From assembly GCA_030607655.1 (NCBI GenBank), contig JAUWJN010000052.1, positions 1 through 11,332 of the forward strand: a stretch of 11,332 nt of DNA, read 5' to 3'. Made by a program: the position numbers and the translations under genes. The notes under the pieces are model-generated. The model did no database searches and had not been told where the DNA came from. It worked only from the letters and a program-made list of their open reading frames with translations. Of this stretch, positions 1 to 6,745 are shown piece by piece. The DNA comes from a bacterium (GTDB taxonomy: Bacteria; Armatimonadota; Zipacnadia; Zipacnadales; Zipacnadaceae). Every line of letters starts with the position of its first letter. The stretch's first letter is position 1.

Positions 1-1
1 A

Positions 2-649
2 GCGGGCGACTATGCGGATATTGACGTGATTGTATTGGGCCGGGGCGGGGGCTCACTGGAGGATCTGTGGGCCTTTAATGAAGAAGCAGTCGCCCGGGCA
101 ATCTTCGCCAGCCCTAAACCTGTCATAAGTGCGGTGGGCCACGAGACTGACTTTACCCTAGCTGACTTTGTAGCTGACGTCAGAGCTGCTACCCCCTCAG
201 CCGCTGCCGAAATGGTGGTGCCCGATCGGCGGGAACTGCTAGCTGAGTTGCAGGCTATCGTCCGCCACCTTCAGGCCAGTATACGAAGCAAATTGCAAGT
301 GAGGGGAGAGAGGCTGGAGCGTTTGCGGCAGCGGCCCATTATGGTACGTCCGCAGATGCTGGTTGAGCCCTGGCAGCAGCGGGTGGATGAGGGCAGCGGG
401 CAATTGTGCCGAGGTTTACAGGAGCTAATGCTGAGGCTACGAAGCCGCCTGGAGAAGGCCGCCGCCGCGCTGGTCGTCCTGGGCCCGGCGGGGGTGCTGC
501 AGCGCGGCTACGCTATCTGCCGCCGCCAGCGTGATGGGGCAGTGGTAGCATCAGTAGGGGCAGTGCAGCCCGGCGAGGAGATGGCCGTAACCGTAACCGA
601 CGGCGATATTCTGACTGAGGTTAGGGAGCTTCAGCCCGAGCAAAGTTGA
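2..649 (+). CDS. xseA: Exodeoxyribonuclease VII large subunit, C-terminal part (5' end outside window)
   Basis: This is the large, catalytic subunit of exonuclease VII, which degrades single-stranded DNA to oligonucleotides with the small subunit XseB. The frame is open to the left edge, so the gene is partial; the GTG at 26 is an internal valine, not the start. The visible 215 residues begin in the catalytic core with the family signature GRGGGSLEDLWAFNEE, followed by ISAVGHETDFTLADFVADVR and AATPSAAAE, all diagnostic of XseA. A long Arg/Glu/Leu-rich stretch (about 230-480 in DNA) fits the family's coiled-coil arm. The conserved C-terminal VLQRGYAI block follows, and then the closing beta segment. 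It ends in TGA, and xseB begins 12 bases later, so the two subunits are cotranscribed. The N-terminal OB-fold domain is not in the window. The family call is firm. Confidence 0.96.
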   Translation, partial: AGDYADIDVIVLGRGGGSLEDLWAFNEEAVARAIFASPKPVISAVGHETDFTLADFVADVRAATPSAAAEMVVPDRRELLAELQAIVRHLQASIRSKLQVRGERLERLRQRPIMVRPQMLVEPWQQRVDEGSGQLCRGLQELMLRLRSRLEKAAAALVVLGPAGVLQRGYAICRRQRDGAVVASVGAVQPGEEMAVTVTDGDILTEVRELQPEQS

Positions 650-661
650 AGGAGCTAGGTT

Positions 662-880
662 ATGTCACCAGACACTGAGGAGTTAGGCTTTGAAGAGGCG
701 TTGGAGAAGCTAGACCAGATTGTCGCTGAACTGGAGGCGGGCGAACTGCCCTTGCAGGAGGCACTGGCGAAGTTTGAGGAGGGCATGCAACTGAAAAAGT
801 TGTGCGAGCAAAAGTTGGCCGAGACCGAGGCCCGAATTGAACAATATGTAGAATCCGAGAGCCAGGAGCAGTCTTCGTAG
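662..880 (+). CDS. xseB: Exodeoxyribonuclease VII small subunit
   Basis: The 72-residue product is the small subunit of cytoplasmic exonuclease VII; several copies bind the XseA coiled-coil arm. The family pattern is complete: FEEALEKLDQIVAELEAGEL, then LPLQEALAKFEEGM and a C-terminal helix ending in KLAETEARIEQ. The length is normal for XseB. A GGAG sequence at 651-654 stands seven bases before the ATG at 662, so the start is clear. The last codons (Ser-Ser) and the TAG stop run into a palindromic element that begins at about 877 with GTAGGAG: the stop codon is part of the repeat's end. The natural C-terminus may therefore have been slightly reset by insertion of the element, though nothing essential is lost. 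Confidence 0.96.
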   Translation: MSPDTEELGFEEALEKLDQIVAELEAGELPLQEALAKFEEGMQLKKLCEQKLAETEARIEQYVESESQEQSS

Positions 881-1008
881 GAGCGACATTCCTGCCTTCG
901 CAGGCCATGCCTACTTCGCCAAAGTAGCCTTGGCTACGTCGGCTGAAAGCCTGCTACGGCAGGCGAAGGCCTGTCGCGATTACATCGGGGCAATAATGCC
1001 CCTCCTAC
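877..1008 (+). repeat. Palindrome-rich MITE/REP-like element between xseB and dxs
   Basis: This 132-base stretch has inverted ends, GTAGGAG at 877-883 and CTCCTAC at 1002-1008. Read inward on opposite strands, the first 14 bases match at 12 positions (GTAGGAGCGACATT versus GTAGGAGGGGCATT). Inside are stacked hairpins: CCTGC/GCAGG (891-904), CTACTT/AAGTAG (911-927), GTAGCC/GGCTAC (924-937), GCCTGC/GCAGGC (949-964) and GGGGC/GCCCC (987-1002). Longer-range pairs are GCGACA (883-888) with TGTCGC (972-977) and GCCTTCGC (894-901) with GCGAAGGC (963-970). The architecture is that of a non-autonomous miniature element or composite REP repeat. It contains no convincing gene. I see no clear target-site duplication. 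It ends 17 bases before the dxs start codon. No second copy is in this window. Confidence 0.75.
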
Positions 1009-1025
1009 ACGGATAGCATCAGATT

Positions 1026-2921
1026 ATGACGAAGCATCTTGACGACATAAACTCGCCCGCCGACCTTAAGAAGATGTCGGCCAAAGAGTTGAGGAAGCTG
1101 GCCGAGGAGGTACGGGAGCGCATCATAGCCACTACCGCTCACACTGGCGGCCACCTGGCTCCTAACCTGGGGGTGGTGGAGCTAACTATCGCCCTGCACC
1201 GAGTGCTAAATTCGCCCGCGGATAAAATCATCTGGGATGTGGGGCATCAGTGCTATACCCATAAACTGCTCACCGGTCGGCGGGAGCAGTTTGCCACTCT
1301 CCGGCAATATGGCGGGTTGTCCGGCTTTGTCACCCATACCGAAAGCGAGCACGATCCCTTTGGCGCCGGGCACGGCAGTACCTCTATCTCAGCCGCGTTG
1401 GGCTTTGCCACCGCCCGCGACCTGCGGGGAACCGACGAGCGAGTAGTAGCAGTTATTGGCGACGGCGCCCTCACCGGCGGGCTAGCCTGGGAAGCCCTCA
1501 ACCAGGCCGGCGAACAGCAGCGGAACTTGTTAGTAGTACTCAACGATAATGAGATGAGTATCAGTCCTAATGTGGGGGCGATATCGGGGTACTTAGCCAA
1601 ATTGCGGGCCAGTGTGCATCCAGCCAGTCAACGGGCGCGGCGCGATGCGATGAGTCTGCTGCGCCGCGTGCCCTTGGGCGATACCATGCTGGAGGCAATG
1701 GACCGCATTAAAGAAAGTGTAAAGCAGTTGGTGGTGCCCGGGATGCTCTTTGAGCAACTGAGCTTCACTTATTTGGGGCCCATTGACGGCCATGATTTGC
1801 CGCAGTTGATAAATGTCCTGGAACAGGCCCTGCGGCTGGAGGGGCCGGTGCTCCTACATATCGTAACTCAAAAAGGGCGGGGCTATCAGCCCGCCGAGGC
1901 CAATCCGGCGAAGTTTCACGGGGTCAATCCCTTCGACGTGAACAATGGCGAGATCGCCACCGGCGGTCAGCCCACTTATAGCCAGGTTTTGGGTCGGACC
2001 CTATGTGAGCTGGCCGAGCGCGATGAGCGCATCGTGGCCATATCAGCCGCGATGGTACCCGCCACTGGCCTCAAGGCCTTTGCGGAGCAGTTTCCCCAGC
2101 GCTGCTTCGATGTCGGGATGACCGAGGGCCATGCGGTCACCTATGCCGCCGGGCTGGCGGCGGCCGGATTGCGGCCGGTGGTAGCCATCTATTCTACCTT
2201 CCTGCAGCGAGCATACGACCAGATTCTGCATGACGTCGCCTTACAGCAACTACCGGTTGTCTTTGCGGTGGATCGAGCCGGCTTGGTGGGTGACGATGGC
2301 CCTACTCACCACGGGGTCTTTGACCTCAGCTATCTACGGCAAATACCTAATATGGTTCTAATGGCACCAAGCGACGAAGCAGAATTGCGCCAGATGCTAG
2401 CGACCGCCTTTGCCGTGGAAGGCCCGGCGGCGCTGCGTTATCCCCGTGGTACTGGGCCCGGAGCCGCGGTTGATGAACCTTTGGAACCACTGCCGGTAGG
2501 CAGAGCGCAAGTGTTGCGGGACGGCCAGGATGTGGCCATTCTAGCCGTCGGTAGCCAGGTGGGCCCGGCCCTCGCTGCCGCCGACCAGTTAGCTGAGAAG
2601 GAAATTGACTGTGGTGTGGTGAATGTTCGGTTTGTCAAGCCTCTAGATGAAGAGCTTATTATGCAGCTAGCCACCCAGGTGGGCAGAATTGTGACCGTGG
2701 AGGAGAATGTGGTGACCGGGGGGTTTGGCGCCGCGGTGGCTGAGCTGCTATCTGACAAGGGCTTGACGGAAACGAAGCTAGTCCGCCTGGGGCTACCTGA
2801 CCGGTTTATACCGCATGGCGCCGTAGAGTTGCTCTGGCACGACTATGGCCTGGGCACCGACGCCATCGTTGGGGCTGCGGCCCAACTGTGTTCGCAACAG
2901 ACCAGTTATGCGGCAAAATAA
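1026..2921 (+). CDS. dxs: 1-deoxy-D-xylulose-5-phosphate synthase
   Basis: This cytoplasmic TPP enzyme condenses pyruvate with glyceraldehyde 3-phosphate to DXP, the first step of the MEP isoprenoid pathway and a thiamine/pyridoxal precursor. The 631 residues match the usual length. The start of the chain (LDDINSPADLKKMS) aligns with the family N-terminus. Visible motifs are HTGGH (39-43), the TPP/Mg site GDGALTGG (145-152) through NDN (173-175), the pyrimidine-domain glutamate E367 with H369, YSTFLQRAYDQ (389-399), DRAGLVGDDGPTHHG (416-430) and RYPRG (471-475). The usual AEQHA around the catalytic glutamate reads TEGHA here; the glutamate is retained. No good Shine-Dalgarno precedes the ATG, because the palindromic element ends only 17 bases upstream. 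The geranylgeranyl/farnesyl synthase gene often found just before dxs is absent. Confidence 0.98.
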   Translation: MTKHLDDINSPADLKKMSAKELRKLAEEVRERIIATTAHTGGHLAPNLGVVELTIALHRVLNSPADKIIWDVGHQCYTHKLLTGRREQFATLRQYGGLSGFVTHTESEHDPFGAGHGSTSISAALGFATARDLRGTDERVVAVIGDGALTGGLAWEALNQAGEQQRNLLVVLNDNEMSISPNVGAISGYLAKLRASVHPASQRARRDAMSLLRRVPLGDTMLEAMDRIKESVKQLVVPGMLFEQLSFTYLGPIDGHDLPQLINVLEQALRLEGPVLLHIVTQKGRGYQPAEANPAKFHGVNPFDVNNGEIATGGQPTYSQVLGRTLCELAERDERIVAISAAMVPATGLKAFAEQFPQRCFDVGMTEGHAVTYAAGLAAAGLRPVVAIYSTFLQRAYDQILHDVALQQLPVVFAVDRAGLVGDDGPTHHGVFDLSYLRQIPNMVLMAPSDEAELRQMLATAFAVEGPAALRYPRGTGPGAAVDEPLEPLPVGRAQVLRDGQDVAILAVGSQVGPALAAADQLAEKEIDCGVVNVRFVKPLDEELIMQLATQVGRIVTVEENVVTGGFGAAVAELLSDKGLTETKLVRLGLPDRFIPHGAVELLWHDYGLGTDAIVGAAAQLCSQQTSYAAK

Positions 2922-2978
2922 CTGCTACGAATAGAGCAGATATAGCCACACAAATTCTGAGCCTAAGGAGTGGTACCG

Positions 2979-4439
2979 ATGAATAGGAACGCAGCGGTAG
3001 TTCTATTCAGCTTGATGCTGGTAGTCTCAATCTCGCTTAACGCACTTGCTCAGGACGATTTTCACCGGGGCATTAGTCTCTACGAGGAAGGCAAGTTAGC
3101 CGAAGCCAAAGCTGCCTTCGAGTCAGCCCTGCAGGCGACACCCGAGGACTCCGTGGTCTTGACCTGGTGCGGGACGGTAGCCCTGGAGTTGGATCAAATC
3201 CCGGAGGCGACAGAGTATTTGGAACAGGCTGTAGCCCAGGACGCTGACTCCCAGGTGGCTCATAATAACCTGGGCAACGCCTATGCGGCTGCCGAGCGGC
3301 TCCGGGAAGCTGAAGAACAATACCGAGCAGCGCTGAAGATTGCCCCGGAGTACTTTGACGCTCATTACAATCTGGCCAATCTGAAGGCGCAACAGGGCGA
3401 TTATGTAACCGCCTTCAATGAATACCACCGCGCCTTGGCTATTGATCCCGACGATGCTGATGTGCATATTAACTTCGGCCACGCCCTGCAGCAGACCGGC
3501 GATACTGCCAAGGCTATCCGAGAATACGAGGCCGCACGCCAGATCACGCCGGAAAATGCGGCGGTGCTCAGCAGTCTCGGCTCGCTGTATCTTCAGTCCA
3601 AGCGGGACCAGGCCGCGGCTGACGCCTACCAGGCAGCCTTGCGGCTGCAACCGGATTTGGCCGAGGTCCATCTGGGACTGGGGACAGCACTGTATAATCT
3701 GGGCCAATATCCGGCCGCCGCTGGGCATCTGCAAACAGCAACTGAAACTCTTGCTGATGACTTTGTCGCCTTCTATAATCTGGGCCTGGCATTAGCCGCC
3801 CAAGATAAATACGTAGAAGCACAGGTGGCCTACCAGAAGGCTTCAGCCATACAGCCCCCCAATGCCAATTGTCTGAATAATCTGGGCTGGGTTCTGTTCC
3901 AACAGGCCAAATACTCCGAAGCGGCCCAGGCTTTCCAGAAAGCTATTGGTCTGAAGGTTAATTTCGAGGTGGCCCGGCTGAACCTGGCCCGCACCCTCTC
4001 CCTGGCCGGACAGATGGATGAGGCCATAAAGCAATGGGAGATGGCCGCCAGTAAATTCCCGGAGAGTCTCTCCGCCCACCTGGGCCTGGCTAATGCCTAT
4101 TACACCCAGGGCGATCACACCGCCGCCCTACCCCAGTATCTGCAGGTAATAGCACTTGATAACACAAATGCGGAAGCCCATAACAATGCCGGATTGATAT
4201 TCCTGGAGAGAGGTAACCTGACTGAGGCTGTTGTCCATTTCCAAGCGGCGCTGCAGACCAATCCTGATTATATCTATGCGATCAATAACCTGGGAGCCGC
4301 GCTCCAGCAGCAAGGGGAAATACTAGAAGCTAAGGCCCAGTACCGACGGGCATTGGAAATTGATCCCGATTACGAGCCAGCTAAGAAGAATCTGCAGCAA
4401 TTGGAGGGGGGCGGCGCTACCGGGCAGGCGACTGGCTGA
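2979..4439 (+). CDS. Exported tetratricopeptide-repeat protein with 13 tandem TPRs
   Basis: The 486-residue protein starts with a signal peptide (residues 1-24: two positive charges, a hydrophobic core, then NALA before QDD). There is no lipobox, so it is probably released or retained outside the membrane. Residues 25-466 are 13 consecutive 34-residue TPR units with no linker or insertion (13 x 34 = 442), many with the NNLG...A...Y..AL..P consensus. A 20-residue Gly-rich tail follows. The ATG at 2979 is preferred over a GTG at 2970 because TAAGGAG at 2964-2970 lies eight bases before the ATG and overlaps the GTG. TPR solenoids bind protein partners; no catalytic domain is visible, so the client is unknown. 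The stop TGA shares one base with the nadK ATG (translational coupling). An envelope-assembly scaffold is one possibility. Confidence 0.9.
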   Translation: MNRNAAVVLFSLMLVVSISLNALAQDDFHRGISLYEEGKLAEAKAAFESALQATPEDSVVLTWCGTVALELDQIPEATEYLEQAVAQDADSQVAHNNLGNAYAAAERLREAEEQYRAALKIAPEYFDAHYNLANLKAQQGDYVTAFNEYHRALAIDPDDADVHINFGHALQQTGDTAKAIREYEAARQITPENAAVLSSLGSLYLQSKRDQAAADAYQAALRLQPDLAEVHLGLGTALYNLGQYPAAAGHLQTATETLADDFVAFYNLGLALAAQDKYVEAQVAYQKASAIQPPNANCLNNLGWVLFQQAKYSEAAQAFQKAIGLKVNFEVARLNLARTLSLAGQMDEAIKQWEMAASKFPESLSAHLGLANAYYTQGDHTAALPQYLQVIALDNTNAEAHNNAGLIFLERGNLTEAVVHFQAALQTNPDYIYAINNLGAALQQQGEILEAKAQYRRALEIDPDYEPAKKNLQQLEGGGATGQATG

Positions 4440-5338
4440 TGAATTCTTCCTCCCAAAGTAGAAAAGTAGTGGGCAGCGTAGGATTGCTCTGTGCCCTGCA
4501 CAAGCCGGGAGCGGTGGAGTTTGCTCGCCAGCTCATCGGCCGCCTGCAAGCGGCGGGGGTTAGCATACTGGTGGAGGAGGAGCTAGCCGAGGTGGGGAGC
4601 GGCGACTGCCAAATTCGGCAACGAGCTGCCTTAGCCACCGAAGCAGATCTGGTGATTGCCATGGGCGGCGATGGCACCCTCCTATCAGTTGCTCACTACG
4701 CCGCGCCGGCGGGTACGCCCCTGCTAGGGGTGGACCTGGGGAGCTTTGGGTTCGTCGCCGCCCAACAGCCAGCCGCAGTTTTGGAAAATCTGGAAGAGCT
4801 GCTAGCCGGACGCTATGATACTGAATCCCGGCTGATGCTCAGGGCTGAGATTCGGCGCGATCAACAGGTAATTGATACCTATCTGGCCCTGAATGACGTG
4901 GTCATCGCTAAGGCCTCGCCGCGGCGGATGATCAGGCTGCAAACCAAAGTGGACGGTGAGCTGGTGGCCGTGTATGCCGCTGACGGACTGATCATCTCCA
5001 CTCCCACCGGCTCCACCGCCTATAACCTGTCGGCGGCAGGGCCGGTGGTCAGCCCGACGGTGGACTGTCTGGTCATCAACCCTATCTGCCCGCACACACT
5101 CTACTTGCGTCCCCTTATTGTGCAACCCTCGGCAGTCATTGAAGTCAGTCTGCACAGCCAAGCCAAACATCCCGAGCCAATAAGCTTAACTATTGACGGG
5201 CAGAAAACGGTGGAACTCTTAGCCCAGGATACCATAGTAACCACCGAGGCCCCCTGTCAGGCCGTCCTGGTAAGAATGCCCCAGGACTCGTTCTACGAGC
5301 GGCTCCAGACCAAGCTGCGTTGGGGAGCCGAAAGATAA
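4439..5338 (+). CDS. nadK: NAD kinase (ATP-NAD kinase family)
   Basis: The enzyme phosphorylates NAD to NADP in the cytoplasm. The 299 residues contain the whole family signature: GGDGT (76-80) in the phosphate-binding loop, the NDVV block (152-155), and DGLIISTPTGSTAYNLSAAG (182-201), followed by PICPHTLYLRPL and the late beta-strand segment with IDGQ. The usual GxNxGxLGF block reads GVDLGSFGF (97-105), with Asp replacing the common Asn, a mild deviation. The start overlaps the TGA of the TPR gene by one base and no clear ribosome site precedes it, which fits coupled translation. nadK near dxs and xse genes is a familiar arrangement in Firmicutes-type genomes, although tlyA is missing here. 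The call is firm. Confidence 0.96.
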   Translation: MNSSSQSRKVVGSVGLLCALHKPGAVEFARQLIGRLQAAGVSILVEEELAEVGSGDCQIRQRAALATEADLVIAMGGDGTLLSVAHYAAPAGTPLLGVDLGSFGFVAAQQPAAVLENLEELLAGRYDTESRLMLRAEIRRDQQVIDTYLALNDVVIAKASPRRMIRLQTKVDGELVAVYAADGLIISTPTGSTAYNLSAAGPVVSPTVDCLVINPICPHTLYLRPLIVQPSAVIEVSLHSQAKHPEPISLTIDGQKTVELLAQDTIVTTEAPCQAVLVRMPQDSFYERLQTKLRWGAER

Positions 5339-5378
5339 GATAGGCTGGGCCTCGGCGCACAAGGCATTTGCTGAAACT

Positions 5379-5393
5379 GAGGTGCAAGCAGTG
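5379..5393 (+). promoter_or_regulatory. Ribosome-binding site that selects the GTG start at 5391
   Basis: GAGG at 5379-5382 stands eight bases before the GTG at 5391. The alternative in-frame GTG at 5382 overlaps the Shine-Dalgarno itself and would add only three residues (Met-Gln-Ala). The 5391 start also gives the N-terminus typical of delta-subunit ferredoxins, with a short beta-strand and then the first cysteine motif. Confidence 0.7.
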
Positions 5394-5621
5394 TTCAACG
5401 TAATTATTGACGCCAGCCGGTGTAAGGGTTGCGGGCTGTGCGTTAGTTTCTGTCCTCAAGATAACATTGAGCTGAGTCCAGAACTTAATGAGGCCGGATA
5501 TCATCCAGCGCAGATTATATCCCCGGACGAATGTACCGGCTGCAAGATGTGCGTGCTGATGTGCCCGGATGTGTGCATTGAGATATACGAGCAAGTCGCT
5601 GAGGCAACGGTCAATGAGTGA
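5391..5621 (+). CDS. 2x[4Fe-4S] ferredoxin, delta subunit of 2-oxoacid:ferredoxin oxidoreductase
   Basis: This 76-residue ferredoxin-like protein carries two complete four-cysteine cluster motifs: C11, C14, C17 and C21-Pro, and C48, C51, C54 and C58-Pro. An additional cysteine (C62) follows. It should pass electrons from the TPP centre of the enzyme to free ferredoxin. In four-subunit KOR/VOR/POR enzymes this is the delta subunit (KorD/VorD/PorD), encoded with alpha, beta and gamma as here. The gene starts 52 bases after nadK with a GTG, and its last eight bases overlap the ATG of the alpha-subunit gene, so translation is coupled. The ferredoxin fold and its role in the complex are certain from motif and context; the acceptor identity is inferred. 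Confidence 0.93.
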   Translation: MFNVIIDASRCKGCGLCVSFCPQDNIELSPELNEAGYHPAQIISPDECTGCKMCVLMCPDVCIEIYEQVAEATVNE

Positions 5622-6720
5622 GCGCAAGTTAATAAATGGTAATGAGGCCACTGCGGAGGGGGCCATTGCTGCTGGCTGCCGCTACTTCTTCGGCTACCCC
5701 ATAACTCCCCAGAATAAGATCCCCGAATATATGTCGGAGCATCTGCCCGATGTGGGGGGGGTGTATGTCCAGGCCGAAAGCGAGGTGGCGGCTATCAATA
5801 TGGTATACGGCGCTGCCAGCACCGGAGCCTGGGCGATGACTACTTCCTCCTCACCAGGCATCTCCCTGATGCAAGAGGGTCTCTCCTATATGATTGGCTC
5901 CGAGCTGCCCTGCGTGGTGGTAAATATGGTCCGCGGGGGGCCTGGCCTAGGTAATATCGGCCCGGCGCAGTCTGACTACTGGCTAGCCACCCGCGGTGCC
6001 GGCCACGGGGACGGCCGGTGCCTCACCTTCGCGCCCTTCAGCGTTCAAGAACTCTATGATTTGGTGGGTGAGGCCTTTACCATTGCCCAACGCTACCGCA
6101 ACCCGGTAATGATTCTGGCCGATGCTATCCTGGCAAGTATGAGAGAGCCTTGTCGTCTGCACGAGCGGCGTGACCCGCCGCCTGGCCAACCCGAATGGGC
6201 AGTGGGCGGACCGCGCGATGGCCGGCCTCGCAATATCATCAATTCTCTATACGTTGATCTGGCCGAAGAGGAACAAGTCAACTTGCGCATTGCCCGCCGC
6301 TATGAGGAAGCCGCCCAGCAGGAGATACGATTTGTCGAGTACGGGGCCGATGAGCCGCAGATACTGATCTGTGCCTACGGCATCGCCAGCCGCATCTGCC
6401 AGACAGCAGTGCAGCAGGCGATGCAGGCAGGTGTATCAGTCCGGCTGATACGCCCCATAAGCCTGTTTCCCTTCCCTGAGGAGGCGATTCGCCAGTGGGC
6501 CGAACGGGTCGAGAAGATACTGGTCGTGGAGCTTTCGTTAGGGCAGTTTATCGAGGACGTGCGGCTGGCCGTGGAGGGACGTTGTCCAGTTGAACTGATG
6601 GGCCGCACCGGTGGAATGGTGATGACGCCGGAGGAAGTTACCGACCGAATTGTAGATGGCCGAGGGAGACTGAACGAATGCCTCACCCCTGGCCCCTCTG
6701 CCGCCGGGAGAGGGGAGTAA
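5614..6720 (+). CDS. vorB: 2-oxoacid:ferredoxin oxidoreductase alpha subunit, VorB/KorA type
   Basis: The alpha subunit forms the pyrimidine-binding side of the TPP site in an enzyme that oxidatively decarboxylates 2-oxoacids to acyl-CoA with reduction of ferredoxin. Hallmarks are LINGNEA (6-12), GYPITPQ (27-33), QAESEVAAINMV (53-64), TSSSPGISLMQEG (77-89) and RGGPGLGN (107-114). The transketolase C-terminal-like domain follows, from about residue 245. The ATG at 5614 is chosen over the GTG-like frame opening at 5569 because it sits nine bases after GAGG (5601-5604) and matches the family N-terminus. The sequence resembles the 2-oxoisovalerate (VorB) and 2-oxoglutarate (KorA) types; the substrate cannot be read from sequence. 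Residues 356-368 are encoded by a GC-rich dispersed hairpin repeat and are probably an accidental tail. It lacks the separate gamma domain of fused homologues, because gamma has its own gene. Confidence 0.93.
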   Translation: MSERKLINGNEATAEGAIAAGCRYFFGYPITPQNKIPEYMSEHLPDVGGVYVQAESEVAAINMVYGAASTGAWAMTTSSSPGISLMQEGLSYMIGSELPCVVVNMVRGGPGLGNIGPAQSDYWLATRGAGHGDGRCLTFAPFSVQELYDLVGEAFTIAQRYRNPVMILADAILASMREPCRLHERRDPPPGQPEWAVGGPRDGRPRNIINSLYVDLAEEEQVNLRIARRYEEAAQQEIRFVEYGADEPQILICAYGIASRICQTAVQQAMQAGVSVRLIRPISLFPFPEEAIRQWAERVEKILVVELSLGQFIEDVRLAVEGRCPVELMGRTGGMVMTPEEVTDRIVDGRGRLNECLTPGPSAAGRGE

Positions 6721-6730
6721 GGCGAGGGCA
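6679..6730 (+). repeat. Dispersed GC-rich hairpin repeat at the 3' end of the alpha-subunit gene
   Basis: The core is CCCCTCT (6693-6699) pairing with AGAGGGG (6709-6715), flanked by CCTCACC on the left and GGCGAGGG on the right, which pair loosely. This pattern (CCTCACCCC-GGCCCCTCTCCC-GGGAGAGGGGAG) is a widespread intergenic hairpin in many bacterial genomes. When translated it gives tails such as LTPGPS-x-x-GRGE, exactly as seen here. It spans the stop codon (TAA 6718-6720) and most of the 25-base gap before the beta-subunit gene. The borders are approximate. It lies inside an operon and has no U-run, so a read-through or mRNA-stability role is more likely than termination. Confidence 0.65.
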
Positions 6731-6745
6731 ACAGAGAAAACGCGT

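Noticed and set aside
660..908. 82-codon minus-strand open frame over xseB
   Set aside because: Antisense to a certain gene and running into the palindromic repeat; composition is Pro/Arg/Ser-rich as expected for a shadow frame.
987..1008. GGGGC/GCCCC hairpin as a rho-independent terminator before dxs
   Set aside because: No T-run follows, and it is better explained as one arm of the palindromic element.
877..1008. CRISPR repeat or tRNA in the palindromic region
   Set aside because: No regularly spaced direct repeats and no cloverleaf with T-loop GTTCRA; the signals are inverted repeats only.
2922..2939. Possible terminator after dxs (CTGCT...AGCAG)
   Set aside because: Only five base pairs, an eight-base loop and no T-run; too weak to call.
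3123..3734. 203-codon minus-strand open frame within the TPR gene
   Set aside because: It mirrors the repeat periodicity of the TPR gene and shows no family motif; the plus-strand protein explains the region fully.
5190..5666. 158-codon minus-strand open frame across nadK end and the ferredoxin gene
   Set aside because: Overlaps three well-supported plus-strand coding regions and has no recognisable domain.
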